Source: an uncultured Lachnospiraceae bacterium
GTDB taxonomy: Bacteria; Bacillota; Clostridia; Lachnospirales; Lachnospiraceae
DNA length: 64,000 nucleotides
Direction of reading: 5' to 3'
Assembly: GCA_905199445.1 (NCBI GenBank)
Contig: CAJKGK010000016.1
Location: 8,650-72,649 of the forward strand
The notes beneath the pieces were generated by a model. The model was given only the letters and a program-made list of their open reading frames with translations. It was not told the origin of the DNA and did no database searches. The position numbers were made by a program, and so were the translations under genes. Below, in pieces: positions 51,358 to 60,170 of this stretch. Within the stretch, counting starts at the first letter, position 1. The number at the start of each line of letters is the position of its first letter.

Positions 51358-53429
51358 TATCTGATCAAATCCTTTATTATTATTTTAATATTTTCCAGCA
51401 TAGCCGTCATTTCCAGTACAGACTTTTTCATATAGCGTATATCATCCCGGTAAGCCTCACACTGCCTCTGGTAAACCCTTTTTAATTGTTGAAGCTCTCT
51501 GGTACATCCATCTGTAGTCTTACGTGTTTGCTTTTCAAGAAGGCTTTCAACAATATGATATAAATTTTCATGATGTATAATTCTTCCTGATCCCCATTTT
51601 AAACGCTGCTGATCATTATAAAGCACATATTCCGTAAAGTAGTTATAAACAGCCTCGTCAAAACAAAAAGCATACTGATTGTTGTCAACCGCATACAGTG
51701 CGTTCAGTGCCTGACCAGGATCGCCTGCCTGTAAAAACTCCAAAGCTTCGTGATAGTGCCTTAGATTAGCCTGAACCGCCTCATGAGGAAATAATACTGT
51801 ATCCTGCCAGTCCAGACGCACAAAAGCATCCTGTTCTTTTTTAAAAATGTCCAGAAGCATCTTCTCTGCTTCGGCCAGACAGCCATCATCGATTTGGCCT
51901 TCTCCATTTGCGTCAGCGCCCCTGTATTTACCGCCATTGTTAATTTTAACAATATCCCTATAGACTTCCCTGGCCACCTCAGCCCCTCTTTCAAGAGTCT
52001 CCATAAGGCCTTGTCCATCAGCCTCAAGCTGCTCACATAAAGTTAAATCAAGGCACTGTGCTGCGTGAGAAAATACATTTTCAAAATTTAATGGTGCAAT
52101 ATTCAGGCGGTCAAACTCCATGACCAACAGTCCATAGAGCTGATGATGAAAACGATATGCCGCTTCATTATAAAAAGTATGGTTATCAAATTGAGAATGA
52201 TAATGTGTAGCCATAAAGCTGCCGCCGGAAAAATCATTCACCAGAGACGGAATCCCGGAAATGGCAATAGAAAAATCATCAGACCATGTTTCAATCGGTA
52301 TCAGTACACCCACCCCCTCTGGATAGATATCCTCGACCCTATAGCCTTCAGCTGAAATCAAATCGGGAAACTTCTGTATAAAATGATTCAAAAAGTCTTC
52401 ATATTCATACGTACTGCGTATGGCATCCCTAAGTCCGTGCGCCATAGCCGGCAGTTCAAAGTTCAAGTTTGCAATGACCTTTGTGCGCCATTCCGGATGT
52501 ACATGAAAAACTTCCTCATAAGCACCTGTAGACCAATCATATTTAGAATTTGATATTCCCCACTCTTCTGCCGCCATGGCACAAAAAACAAGAGTATTTT
52601 CAGGCTCATAGCCACTGACCAGCATGGCTTTAGCAATTCCCATGAACATGGCCACAGCCGTATTATCATCCTGAAAGCCGTCAAAATATGAATCATAATG
52701 TGCCGACAAAAGAATCATACGATCATTATTTTTTCCGGGAATCTTTCCCACAATATTATAGGTCATTGCATCCTTTATGACCTGCGTACTGGCATCCAGG
52801 TAAACTGTAATTTCACTATTGTCTTTCAAGGCTGCCTTCAAAACAGCGGCATCCCTGCGTGATATTGAAAATGCCGGCGCATCATCCGGTCCTGCAATAT
52901 CCTGGGCGTTTAAAGCTTCTTCATCAAATTCACCATATCCGCCTTCCTGTACTGCAATCAGGGCCTTGGCCCCTTTTAAGTGCGCCTGATAAACCGGAAA
53001 ATTAATCCACCATTCGTCTCTCTGATTCATATCTACCAGAACAAGTTTACCCTGAACATCCTGCCCCTCATAATCTTTTGCAGTGCCTTTCCCGCAATAG
53101 ACTAACTGCATGGGCTGGCTGCCCTCTGTCACTAATGTCGTCTGATATGCGCCAAGCTGCATCTTTCTGCAATTTCCCAGTGCATCTTCATACGTAAGCA
53201 CAGCTCTTTTAAACTCCCATGCATCTACATGGATGGGATCTTTGCACACTTCACAAAGACCGATATTTTTCATTTCTGTATAAAGCATATCTCCGGTCAA
53301 ACGCTCTGCTTCCGAACCGGCTGTACGATATCCCAAAACCGGATTGCTCCTGTATTGTTCCATTTTCTTCGCAAGGTTATAGGCATATTCAATGTCTAAC
53401 GCCTTTAAAAAACGTTCACAGGCATTCAC
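51357..53429 (-). CDS. M28-family metallopeptidase
   Basis: A large 690-residue protein without a signal peptide. An N-terminal region and PA-like insert (KLVLVDMNQRDEWWINFPVY) precede the M28 zinc domain: LLSAHYDSYFDGFQDDNTAV (His and bridging Asp), MAAEEWGISNSKYDW (catalytic Glu pair), NLNFELPAMA, and THYHSQFDNHTF (last His). The C-terminal ~230 residues are helical and end in a coiled-coil-like stretch (LQQLKRVYQRQCEAYRDDIR). Likely a cytoplasmic aminopeptidase or dipeptidase. Coupled to the GNAT gene downstream; a 91-base gap separates it from the ABC-F gene upstream. Confidence 0.85.
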   Translation of the reverse strand: MNACERFLKALDIEYAYNLAKKMEQYRSNPVLGYRTAGSEAERLTGDMLYTEMKNIGLCEVCKDPIHVDAWEFKRAVLTYEDALGNCRKMQLGAYQTTLVTEGSQPMQLVYCGKGTAKDYEGQDVQGKLVLVDMNQRDEWWINFPVYQAHLKGAKALIAVQEGGYGEFDEEALNAQDIAGPDDAPAFSISRRDAAVLKAALKDNSEITVYLDASTQVIKDAMTYNIVGKIPGKNNDRMILLSAHYDSYFDGFQDDNTAVAMFMGIAKAMLVSGYEPENTLVFCAMAAEEWGISNSKYDWSTGAYEEVFHVHPEWRTKVIANLNFELPAMAHGLRDAIRSTYEYEDFLNHFIQKFPDLISAEGYRVEDIYPEGVGVLIPIETWSDDFSIAISGIPSLVNDFSGGSFMATHYHSQFDNHTFYNEAAYRFHHQLYGLLVMEFDRLNIAPLNFENVFSHAAQCLDLTLCEQLEADGQGLMETLERGAEVAREVYRDIVKINNGGKYRGADANGEGQIDDGCLAEAEKMLLDIFKKEQDAFVRLDWQDTVLFPHEAVQANLRHYHEALEFLQAGDPGQALNALYAVDNNQYAFCFDEAVYNYFTEYVLYNDQQRLKWGSGRIIHHENLYHIVESLLEKQTRKTTDGCTRELQQLKRVYQRQCEAYRDDIRYMKKSVLEMTAMLENIKIIIKDLIR

Positions 53430-53520
53430 TGTATCATCCCTTCCTTTTGAATGATGGTATAAACTACGTTTTAAAGTATACCACGCCGACGTTATTTTTC
53501 AACAGAGGCCTGCAATCTTT

Positions 53521-55056
53521 CTATGGAAGACGTTTAAGCCCGTCACAGGTTAATTCATAAATCACATCGCACACTTCCTCGATATACTTGCGGTCATGAG
53601 AAATACTGATAATACACCCCCGAAAATCACCTAAAATCCTACGAATGACAGGGCCTGACAATGGTGAAAAATTTCGGGTAGGTTCATCTAAAACGAGCAC
53701 ATCTGCCCCATCTAAAAGCATTTTAAGGAAAAACAGTTTTGCTTTCTGTCCGCCGGATAAATCAGCAATTTTATGCGCCATTTCATCGGCCGTATACTTC
53801 ATACTCCCAAGAAAGGTCCGCACTTTGTTTATATTTTCCCGATCACCGGTTTTATCGAGAAACTCTACGGGTGTTTGATCAAAATCCATTAATTCTTCAT
53901 AATTCTGAGGCATATACACAGTATGAAGATCCCTGCGTTTTAAAAGCTCATGGGCAATCATCCGAATTAAAGTTGTTTTTCCCACGCCATTTTTTCCAAT
54001 GATACAAATTTTTTCCGGACCTCGAATATGCAAAGTTAAATCCCGGGCCAAAACTTTCTCATCACAGGCTGCCAGGCAGTCCAATTCAAAATCTAAAATA
54101 TTTTTCCCGGCAGGCAAATCCGTTTTCGAAGTCCACTGAACCATAATGGCATCCTCTGTATCCGGTATTTCTGTCATCTGCTCATGTTCCCGTTCCATCC
54201 GGCGTCCCATGGATTTAACCGCATGCATTTTCTTTTTCAGCAGCTGACCGCCGTGGGGATTTTGCCGTGTAATTGTATTTTGCTGATGTTCCACCTTCTG
54301 CATTATTTTTCTGTATCGTTCCTGCTGCTTTTCATACTCACTTTGTTCCTTACGGGCAATCTGCTCCTGGTGCTCCATCTTTGACAGACGTTCTTTCACA
54401 TATGTTTGATAGCCTGTTTTTGCCACAGTAGCTCTGGCCATGGTTTTACGACGCAGCTGTTCAAAATGGATCACTACATTTGCCGTATTTTCAAGCAATG
54501 TTTCATCATGCGACACATATAAAATCGGAAGCGGACAATTCCTGATAAAGCGCTCCAGCCATTGAAGCGTATCCAGATCAATGTCATTGGACGGTTCATC
54601 CAGCAACAAAATATCCGGCTGCTCAATCAGAATCCTGGCCAGCTGTATCTTTACTTTTTCTCCACCTGATAAAGACTTTACCGGCTGTTCCATATAAAAA
54701 ATATCCGATGGCAGTTTTAACTGCCTTGCAATATCTACAAGCTCATTATAAGATCTGTCATAAAAAAATGGACAGTCCTGAAAATACGCCATTAAACTCA
54801 ACTGATCATAGCAAACTTCAAGCTCCTGTGCCAAATAACCGAAACGGCTTCGGCCTCTCATGATTTCTCCGGTATATTGAATATAGTCCTCCACTAATTG
54901 GGGATTGTAAATCAGTTTCAGTAACGTGGACTTTCCATTGCCCTCCTCACCAATCACGGCCGCTTTATCTCCAGGATTCAGCGACCACGTAAACTGATCA
55001 ACCATTGTTCTTAAATCCTTCTTATGTACAATTGTCAAATTTTTGATTTGAAGCAT
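53521..55056 (-). CDS. ABC-F ATPase, ribosome-protection type
   Basis: A soluble protein of 511 residues with two ABC ATPase domains and no membrane helices. Domain 1: Walker A VIGEEGNGKSTLLKL, signature LSGGEKVKIQLARIL, Walker B LLLDEPSNDID. A linker of about 80 charged residues (residues 205-290) forms the ribosome-reaching arm. Domain 2: CIIGKNGVGKTTLIRMI, LSGGQKAKLFFLKML, VLVLDEPTRNFSPLSG. ABC-F proteins rescue ribosomes, and the antibiotic-resistance group gives protection from lincosamide, pleuromutilin or streptogramin A drugs. The regulatory leader upstream (short leader peptide plus terminator) is of the type found on such resistance genes and supports that role; the drug spectrum is not known. 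Confidence 0.87.
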   Translation of the reverse strand: MLQIKNLTIVHKKDLRTMVDQFTWSLNPGDKAAVIGEEGNGKSTLLKLIYNPQLVEDYIQYTGEIMRGRSRFGYLAQELEVCYDQLSLMAYFQDCPFFYDRSYNELVDIARQLKLPSDIFYMEQPVKSLSGGEKVKIQLARILIEQPDILLLDEPSNDIDLDTLQWLERFIRNCPLPILYVSHDETLLENTANVVIHFEQLRRKTMARATVAKTGYQTYVKERLSKMEHQEQIARKEQSEYEKQQERYRKIMQKVEHQQNTITRQNPHGGQLLKKKMHAVKSMGRRMEREHEQMTEIPDTEDAIMVQWTSKTDLPAGKNILDFELDCLAACDEKVLARDLTLHIRGPEKICIIGKNGVGKTTLIRMIAHELLKRRDLHTVYMPQNYEELMDFDQTPVEFLDKTGDRENINKVRTFLGSMKYTADEMAHKIADLSGGQKAKLFFLKMLLDGADVLVLDEPTRNFSPLSGPVIRRILGDFRGCIISISHDRKYIEEVCDVIYELTCDGLKRLP

Positions 55057-55125
55057 GTCTATTTCCTCTTTTCCTTAATCTCTTATAAGACATCATATCC
55101 ACCGCTCCGACAGACTTAATCAAAA

Positions 55126-55280
55126 AAGACCTGTCTCCATTCCAGAGACAGGCCTACGACCGCATATATCATTATTGATTTAACTGCACACCTAAAACAC
55201 CTGTAAATCTACAAAATACAAAACAGACTGTTCTTATGTACAGCGCCATATTAAATGATCATCGCGATAATCTGTCTCTG
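55126..55280 (-). promoter_or_regulatory. Transcription attenuator of the ABC-F gene
   Basis: On the minus strand GGCCTGTCTC and GAGACAGGTC form a ~10-bp stem followed by TTTTTT (hairpin 55126-55152), lying before the ABC-F start at 55056. Upstream in the leader, CAGAGACAG (55272-55280) is perfectly complementary to CTGTCTCTG of the terminator's 5' arm and can form a competing antiterminator. This gives two mutually exclusive folds. Confidence 0.75.
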
Positions 55281-55386
55281 AAACGACACGAACTTTCTGC
55301 GGGCATAAAATTCCCCTGACTGCTGACTGCCAGCGTTTAGTTCCTGGGTACAATTTCTATTTTGTCGTCTCATTCAATTCATCAGA

Positions 55387-55401
55387 TTATCGAATAATCA
55401 T
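55387..55401 (-). CDS. Four-codon leader peptide MIIR of the ABC-F attenuator
   Basis: ATG ATT ATT CGA TAA is preceded by GAGGTG with a five-base spacer, about 25 nt after the predicted transcription start. A ribosome stalled here by a drug would change folding of the leader downstream. Very short leader peptides of this kind are known upstream of resistance ABC-F genes. No ordinary coding signal can be tested at this length. Confidence 0.6.
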   Translation of the reverse strand: MIIR

Positions 55402-55432
55402 CTTTTCACCTCTTGACTTTATTTCTGAAAAA

Positions 55433-55461
55433 ATCATAGCACACCCGTAATCTTCTGTCAA
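55433..55461 (-). promoter_or_regulatory. Promoter of the ABC-F transcript
   Basis: Minus strand TTGACA (55456-55461), exactly 17 bases, then TATGAT (55433-55438). The start site near 55425 gives a ~370-nt leader. It lies directly after the darA terminator. Confidence 0.75.
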
Positions 55462-55479
55462 CATACAGATATTGTAAAC

Positions 55480-55517
55480 AAAAACAGCTCAGAAGTCCAT
55501 TGAAAAAACTTCCGAGC
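55480..55517 (-). terminator. Terminator of darA
   Basis: GCTCGGAAGT and ACTTCTGAGC pair with one mismatch and are followed by TGTTTTTG on the minus strand, ten bases after the darA stop codon. Confidence 0.8.
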
Positions 55518-55527
55518 CATGATTGAT

Positions 55528-55866
55528 TTAGTATTTTTGAAAATCCTCAACATTTAGTACAAAAACTGTGCTTCCGCCAACCTGTATATCAATAGGGACC
55601 ATCGGGAATGTACCGACACAGCCTTTCCCTGGAATCAGCGTCGGGTTCGCATATGAAACCGTTTTACGCTCACCTGAGTTTTTCTTTATAATTTCCATCA
55701 CCATGGGGACCTTATCGTCATCAGTCACCGTAAGAATTGTGGTGCTTTTATTCTTAAGCAGGCCCCCTGTTGTGGATAACTTTGTCACAAAAAATTTATT
55801 TTTGTGAAGTTCACTGATTGTTTCGTCTTCATCATCCCTGTGGAGAATTGCCATAACCATTTTCAT
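55528..55866 (-). CDS. darA: Cyclic di-AMP receptor, PII-like (DarA/PstA)
   Basis: A 112-residue PII-fold protein that binds c-di-AMP in Firmicutes. Visible features are KFFVTKLSTTGGLLKNKSTT, the T-loop start, and the nucleotide-binding end LIPGKGCVGTFPMVPIDIQVG. Length is typical. An AGGAGG ribosome binding site precedes the ATG. The downstream partner is not known. It forms a single-gene transcript ending at the 55480-55517 terminator. Confidence 0.9.
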   Translation of the reverse strand: MKMVMAILHRDDEDETISELHKNKFFVTKLSTTGGLLKNKSTTILTVTDDDKVPMVMEIIKKNSGERKTVSYANPTLIPGKGCVGTFPMVPIDIQVGGSTVFVLNVEDFQKY

Positions 55867-55998
55867 AATTCAAGGACCTCCTTTGATTGCCTTAAATAAC
55901 TTAATTTTGTTGCTATGATTATACAACAGTCCGTATGAAGATTCAATGGCCACAGTATTAAGATTCCATAAAGATATAAGTTTCACATACCGAACAAA

Positions 55999-57174
55999 TC
56001 AATGATGGAAAAGCCGGATACCAGTAAAGCACATAGCCATACCATATTTATTGCATGTTTCAATAACATGATCATCCCTGATGGATCCTCCGGGCTGAGC
56101 TACATATTGCACACCGCTTTTATGCGCACGTTCAATATTATCCCCAAATGGGAAAAAGGCATCTGAACCTAAGGCAACATCTTTCATCTGGTTCAGCCAT
56201 TGACGTTTTTCCTCTTTAGTAAATACTTCTGGTTTCACTTTAAAAGTCTTTTCCCACTCACCATCAGCCAAAACATCCATATAGTCCTCACCGATATATA
56301 AATCAATGGCATTATCCCGGTCCGCACGGCCAATTTTATCTACAAACTGTAAATTAAGAACCTGTGGAGCCTGCCGCAAAAACCAGTTATCAGCTTTTTG
56401 TCCTGCAAGGCGTGTACAATGAATTCTGGACTGCTGTCCAGCACCAATTCCGATGGCCTGTCCGCCTTTGGCATAGCATACAGAATTAGACTGAGTATAT
56501 TTTAATGTAATTAAAGCAATAATCAGATCAATTTTTGCAGATTCTGGAATTTTCTTGTTTTCTGTCACAATATTTGACAGTAATTCCTCATTAATTTGAA
56601 GTTCATTTCTTCCCTGTTCAAAAGTAATACCAAAAACCTCTTTATGCTCAACCGGTGCCGGAACATAAGAAGGATCGATTTCTATTACATTATAATTTCC
56701 TTTTTTCTTTGCTTTTAAAATTTCCAGTGCTTCGGGTTCATATCCAGGTGCAATAATACCGTCTGAAACTTCTCTTTTAATGATTTTAGCAGTTGCCACA
56801 TCACATGGATCTGACAGAGCAATAAAATCTCCAAATGATGACATACGATCTGCACCTCTGGCACGGGCATAAGCGCTGGCCATAGGTGTCAGCTCACCCA
56901 TGTCATCCACCCAGTAAATTTTACGTTCTACACCTGTCAGCGGAAGACCTACAGCGGCTCCGGCCGGAGATACATGTTTAAAAGATGTCGCTGCAGGAAG
57001 ACCTGTGGCCTGCTTTAATTCCCGTACAAACTGCCAGCCGTTAAATGCATCCAGAAAATTAATATAACCTGGTTTTCCGTTTAAAACCTTAATTGGAAGT
57101 TCACCTTCATTCATATATATCTTTGAAGGCTTCTGATTTGGATTACATCCATATTTTAATTCCACTTCTCTCAT
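55999..57174 (-). CDS. purH: AICAR transformylase, stand-alone
   Basis: Formylates AICAR with 10-formyl-THF to give FAICAR, the ninth step of purine synthesis. This is the transformylase domain alone (391 residues): MREVELKYGCNPNQKPSKIY, the AICARFT motif ATSFKHVSPAGAAVGLP with the catalytic Lys-His, SDPCDVATAKIIKREVSDG, and AFFPFGDNIERAHKSGVQYV. The usual N-terminal IMP cyclohydrolase (MGS-like) domain of bifunctional PurH is absent; a PurO-type cyclohydrolase is encoded upstream instead. I chose ATG 57174 because GGAGG lies just upstream; the ATG at 57195 precedes that site. It is under the ZTP riboswitch. Confidence 0.93.
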   Translation of the reverse strand: MREVELKYGCNPNQKPSKIYMNEGELPIKVLNGKPGYINFLDAFNGWQFVRELKQATGLPAATSFKHVSPAGAAVGLPLTGVERKIYWVDDMGELTPMASAYARARGADRMSSFGDFIALSDPCDVATAKIIKREVSDGIIAPGYEPEALEILKAKKKGNYNVIEIDPSYVPAPVEHKEVFGITFEQGRNELQINEELLSNIVTENKKIPESAKIDLIIALITLKYTQSNSVCYAKGGQAIGIGAGQQSRIHCTRLAGQKADNWFLRQAPQVLNLQFVDKIGRADRDNAIDLYIGEDYMDVLADGEWEKTFKVKPEVFTKEEKRQWLNQMKDVALGSDAFFPFGDNIERAHKSGVQYVAQPGGSIRDDHVIETCNKYGMAMCFTGIRLFHH

Positions 57175-57220
57175 GATTGGTCCTCCTATTTTCAATCTTC
57201 AGATTATTTCCGACAAGTAA

Positions 57221-57934
57221 TTAACAATGTTTATTGACGATTCTTGATTCGTATTGACCTGTAGCAATATCAATATAACGCACAAATAATGAAACTTTAT
57301 TATCTGCATTAAGATTTGTCCACAAAAGATTGGTATATTCATCGATATCATCCACAGTTTCCACCAATTTAGGCTCACCCTCAAAACTTGGAAGCGGATC
57401 ACCGTCACACTTATAAGTGTGGATGAAATGTCCTTCTCCGGCAGTAGGATTTGTGTATGCAAATGTATAGCGATTACAGGATTGAGGATCACCGTTATTG
57501 CTCTTTAAAATCGATAATGCATAATTATATTTTCCGTTTTCAATATGCATAATTCCTGAAATACGCGGTGTGTAATTGGGGGCATCAGGCTCAAATTCCC
57601 TGGTTCTCAGTGCCTGTTCAAAAGTCATCTGCTTATCCATTAACTCATAAATAGTATCTGTCTGATCACCATTTGTGACAATTGTCTTATTTCCCAAAAC
57701 ACGTACAGGCGCATAAATGATCAGACTTGGATCCACAAGTTTATCCGGGTCAAAAGCCTGGGTACGAATCCCTTCTCCATCTTTAACAAAGACACGATTT
57801 CTGCTGTTTTCACTGCGCCCCATAATAAAATATGCGGTCACTGCTTTTGTACCATCCGGTGTTTTTCCAATCACAATGCCTCTGCCTGGATAAGCATTCG
57901 ATGAAAGTTCTTTTACCAATGAAATCTTTTCCAT
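57221..57934 (-). CDS. purO: IMP cyclohydrolase, PurO type
   Basis: Closes FAICAR to IMP, the last step of purine synthesis. It is 237 residues, of the PurO family first known in archaea and common in Clostridia that lack bifunctional PurH. Motifs: YPGRGIVIGKTPDGTKAVTA, YFIMGRSENSRNRVF and RISGIMHIENGKYNYALSIL. It is the first gene after the ZTP riboswitch and is followed by the AICAR transformylase gene, so the last two purine steps are cotranscribed and respond to the same signal. Confidence 0.92.
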   Translation of the reverse strand: MEKISLVKELSSNAYPGRGIVIGKTPDGTKAVTAYFIMGRSENSRNRVFVKDGEGIRTQAFDPDKLVDPSLIIYAPVRVLGNKTIVTNGDQTDTIYELMDKQMTFEQALRTREFEPDAPNYTPRISGIMHIENGKYNYALSILKSNNGDPQSCNRYTFAYTNPTAGEGHFIHTYKCDGDPLPSFEGEPKLVETVDDIDEYTNLLWTNLNADNKVSLFVRYIDIATGQYESRIVNKHC

Positions 57935-58011
57935 ACTTGATTCTCCTTTTCATCATATCAATAAGATCCTGGATCCCAGAACCCACACATGGATTCTTTT
58001 GCCTTCCATAA

Positions 58012-58047
58012 GAAAAAGCCTGGGTCTGCTCTAAAGGCAGCCCAGGC
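58012..58047 (-). terminator. Expression-platform terminator of the ZTP riboswitch
   Basis: GCCTGGGCTGC and GCAGACCCAGGC pair closely, then CTTTTTC on the minus strand. The 5' arm is the conserved CCGCCTGGGC of the aptamer, so ligand-bound aptamer and terminator exclude one another. Confidence 0.85.
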
Positions 58048-58113
58048 GGTCGACTTTTCTTTAATCCGTACTCCCCTGCAGTTTCTCTGCTTCCGCCAGT
58101 TGCACGGCTCTTA
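58039..58113 (-). ncRNA. ZTP (pfl) riboswitch aptamer
   Basis: On the minus strand CCGTGCAACTGGCGG leads into a GCAG(AGAAA)CTGC hairpin, then GGGGAGTACGG closes the first stem (CCGT/ACGG). After a linker comes CCGCCTGGGC, the hallmark 3' element; GGCGG and CCGCC can form the conserved pseudoknot. ZTP riboswitches sense ZTP/ZMP, made when folate is short, and turn on purine and folate genes. Its genes here, purO and the AICAR transformylase, are exactly the expected targets. Confidence 0.9.
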
Positions 58114-58120
58114 TAAAAAT

Positions 58121-58149
58121 AGAGTACCTTATTTTAATTTATTTGTCAA
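58121..58149 (-). promoter_or_regulatory. Promoter of the purO-purH operon
   Basis: Minus strand TTGACA (58144-58149), 17-base spacer, then TACTCT (58121-58126). The start would fall a few bases before the riboswitch aptamer. Confidence 0.65.
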
Positions 58150-58217
58150 CGAAAGTGGATTAATTAGTCTTATTAAATTATTTACTTTGTAATATAAGTA
58201 ATACTTATATTTTGTAT

Positions 58218-60170
58218 TTATAAACCTTGCGCAGAATTCCCCGTATAAAGCTGATAATATTTTCCTCGTTCCCCAATCAGTTGATCATGGGTTCCCCGTT
58301 CAATAATGCGGCCATTTTCCAGAACCATAATACAATCACTATTTCTTACCGTAGATAGGCGGTGGGCAATCACAAAAGTTGTACGCCCGGACATTAATTT
58401 ATCCATGCCGTCCTGGACAAGAACTTCTGTACGCGTATCAATGGAGCTGGTAGCTTCATCAAGAATCAGCACCGGAGGATCGGCTACAGCCGCTCTGGCA
58501 ATAGCCAGCAGCTGACGCTGTCCCTGACTTAAATTAGCACCATTACCGGTAATCACCGTCTGATAACCGTCCGGAAGTCGGGTGATAAAACTGTCTGCAT
58601 TGGCAAGCTTGGCCGCCGCAATCACTTCCTCATCAGTGGCATCCAGGTTTCCATAGCGGATATTTTCCATGATCGTAGCTGTGAATAGCTGCGTATCCTG
58701 AAGGACAATCCCAAGCGAACGCCTTAAATCTGCTTTTTTAATCTTATTAATATTAATGCCGTCATAGCGGATCTTGCCATCCTGAATATCATAAAAACGA
58801 TTTATCAAATTTGTAATTGTCGTCTTGCCCGCACCGGTGGAACCTACAAATGCCAGCTTCTGTCCCGGCTGAGCGAACATTTTAATATTATGAAGAACGA
58901 TCTTATCAGGATTATAGCCAAAATCAACGTCATCGAACACAACATCCCCTTTGAGTTCCACATAATCCACCGTACCATCGGCCTTATGATAATGTTTCCA
59001 TGCCCAGTGCCCAGTACGTTTTTGCGATTCCACAAACTGACCGTCTTTTACCTCTACATTAACCAGAGTCACATAGCCTTCATCCGTTTCCGGTGTCTCA
59101 TCCAGAAGTTTAAATATACGATCCGCCCCAGCCAATGCCATAACGATACTGTTTAACTGCTGGCTGATCTGATTCACCGGCATACTGAAGCTTTTATTAA
59201 ATGAAAGGAAACTGGCCAAACCGCCAAGTGTAAATCCTCCGACACCATTAATTGCCAGAATTCCCCCGACAATAGCACAAAGTACATAACTGATATTGCC
59301 GATCTGTGCATTGACAGGCATCAATATATTCGCAAATTTATTTGCATTATTTGCACTTTCAAATAACTGATCGTTTAATCGGTTAAACTGTGCTTTGCTT
59401 TCCTCCTCATGGCAGAAAACCTTTATGACCTTTTGTCCTTCCATCATCTCTTCAATGAAACCATTCATTTTTCCCAGGTCACTCTGCTGAGCCATAAAAA
59501 ATTTACTGCTTAGCCCTGCCAGTTTCCGGGCGGCGAAAAGCATAGCACCAACCATCAGCAAAGTAAGAATTGTCAGTGGAATATTTAGGATAACCATACT
59601 TATAAATACACTGACAACCGTAATGATACTGCTCAGCATTTGCGGCATACTCTGACTGATCATCTGACGCAATGTATCAATATCATTTGTATATACGGAC
59701 ATAATGTCCCCATGGGGATGCGTATCAAAATATTTAATCGGCAGACTTTCCATATGTATAAACATTTCATTTCGAATATTTCTCAGCGTCCCCTGAGTTA
59801 CATAAACCATAATCCGGCTATATACCAGCGTCGATACAACACCGACCAGATAAAAAATACCCACTTTTAAAATCGCCATTCCCAATGGGCCAAAATCCGG
59901 ATCAGGGCTTTGAAGCAAAGGAAAAATATAGTCATCAATTAATGTCTGCATAAACATGGTACCCTGGACATTAGCAATTACACCAATAAATATACACAAT
60001 GCCACAATAATTACACTAATGCCATAATATTTCATCACGTATTTAAGAATCCGCAGCAAAAGCTTGCCTGGATTTTTAACTTTTGGCATTGGTCCCCGCA
60101 TTCTCCCGCCAGGTCCCTTAGGTCCTCTGGACATGGATGAAGACGGGGTCGAATTTTTTCTTTCCTCCAT
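58218..60170 (-). CDS. Heterodimeric ABC exporter, subunit with intact catalytic Glu
   Basis: A 650-residue half-transporter: six membrane helices (residues about 40-360) then an ATPase domain. Walker A FVGSTGAGKTTITNLI, signature LSQGQRQLLAIARAA (degenerate LSQGQ), Walker B PVLILDEATSSID with Glu, switch His in VIAHRLSTV. An insert in the early ATPase domain (WAWKHYHKADGTVDYVELKG) is unusual. Its partner, encoded upstream with a one-base overlap, has the opposite degeneracies, as in BmrCD-type multidrug exporters. The N terminus carries a disordered Gly/Pro/Arg-rich stretch (SRGPKGPGGRMRGPMPK). Confidence 0.92.
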   Translation of the reverse strand: MEERKNSTPSSSMSRGPKGPGGRMRGPMPKVKNPGKLLLRILKYVMKYYGISVIIVALCIFIGVIANVQGTMFMQTLIDDYIFPLLQSPDPDFGPLGMAILKVGIFYLVGVVSTLVYSRIMVYVTQGTLRNIRNEMFIHMESLPIKYFDTHPHGDIMSVYTNDIDTLRQMISQSMPQMLSSIITVVSVFISMVILNIPLTILTLLMVGAMLFAARKLAGLSSKFFMAQQSDLGKMNGFIEEMMEGQKVIKVFCHEEESKAQFNRLNDQLFESANNANKFANILMPVNAQIGNISYVLCAIVGGILAINGVGGFTLGGLASFLSFNKSFSMPVNQISQQLNSIVMALAGADRIFKLLDETPETDEGYVTLVNVEVKDGQFVESQKRTGHWAWKHYHKADGTVDYVELKGDVVFDDVDFGYNPDKIVLHNIKMFAQPGQKLAFVGSTGAGKTTITNLINRFYDIQDGKIRYDGININKIKKADLRRSLGIVLQDTQLFTATIMENIRYGNLDATDEEVIAAAKLANADSFITRLPDGYQTVITGNGANLSQGQRQLLAIARAAVADPPVLILDEATSSIDTRTEVLVQDGMDKLMSGRTTFVIAHRLSTVRNSDCIMVLENGRIIERGTHDQLIGERGKYYQLYTGNSAQGL

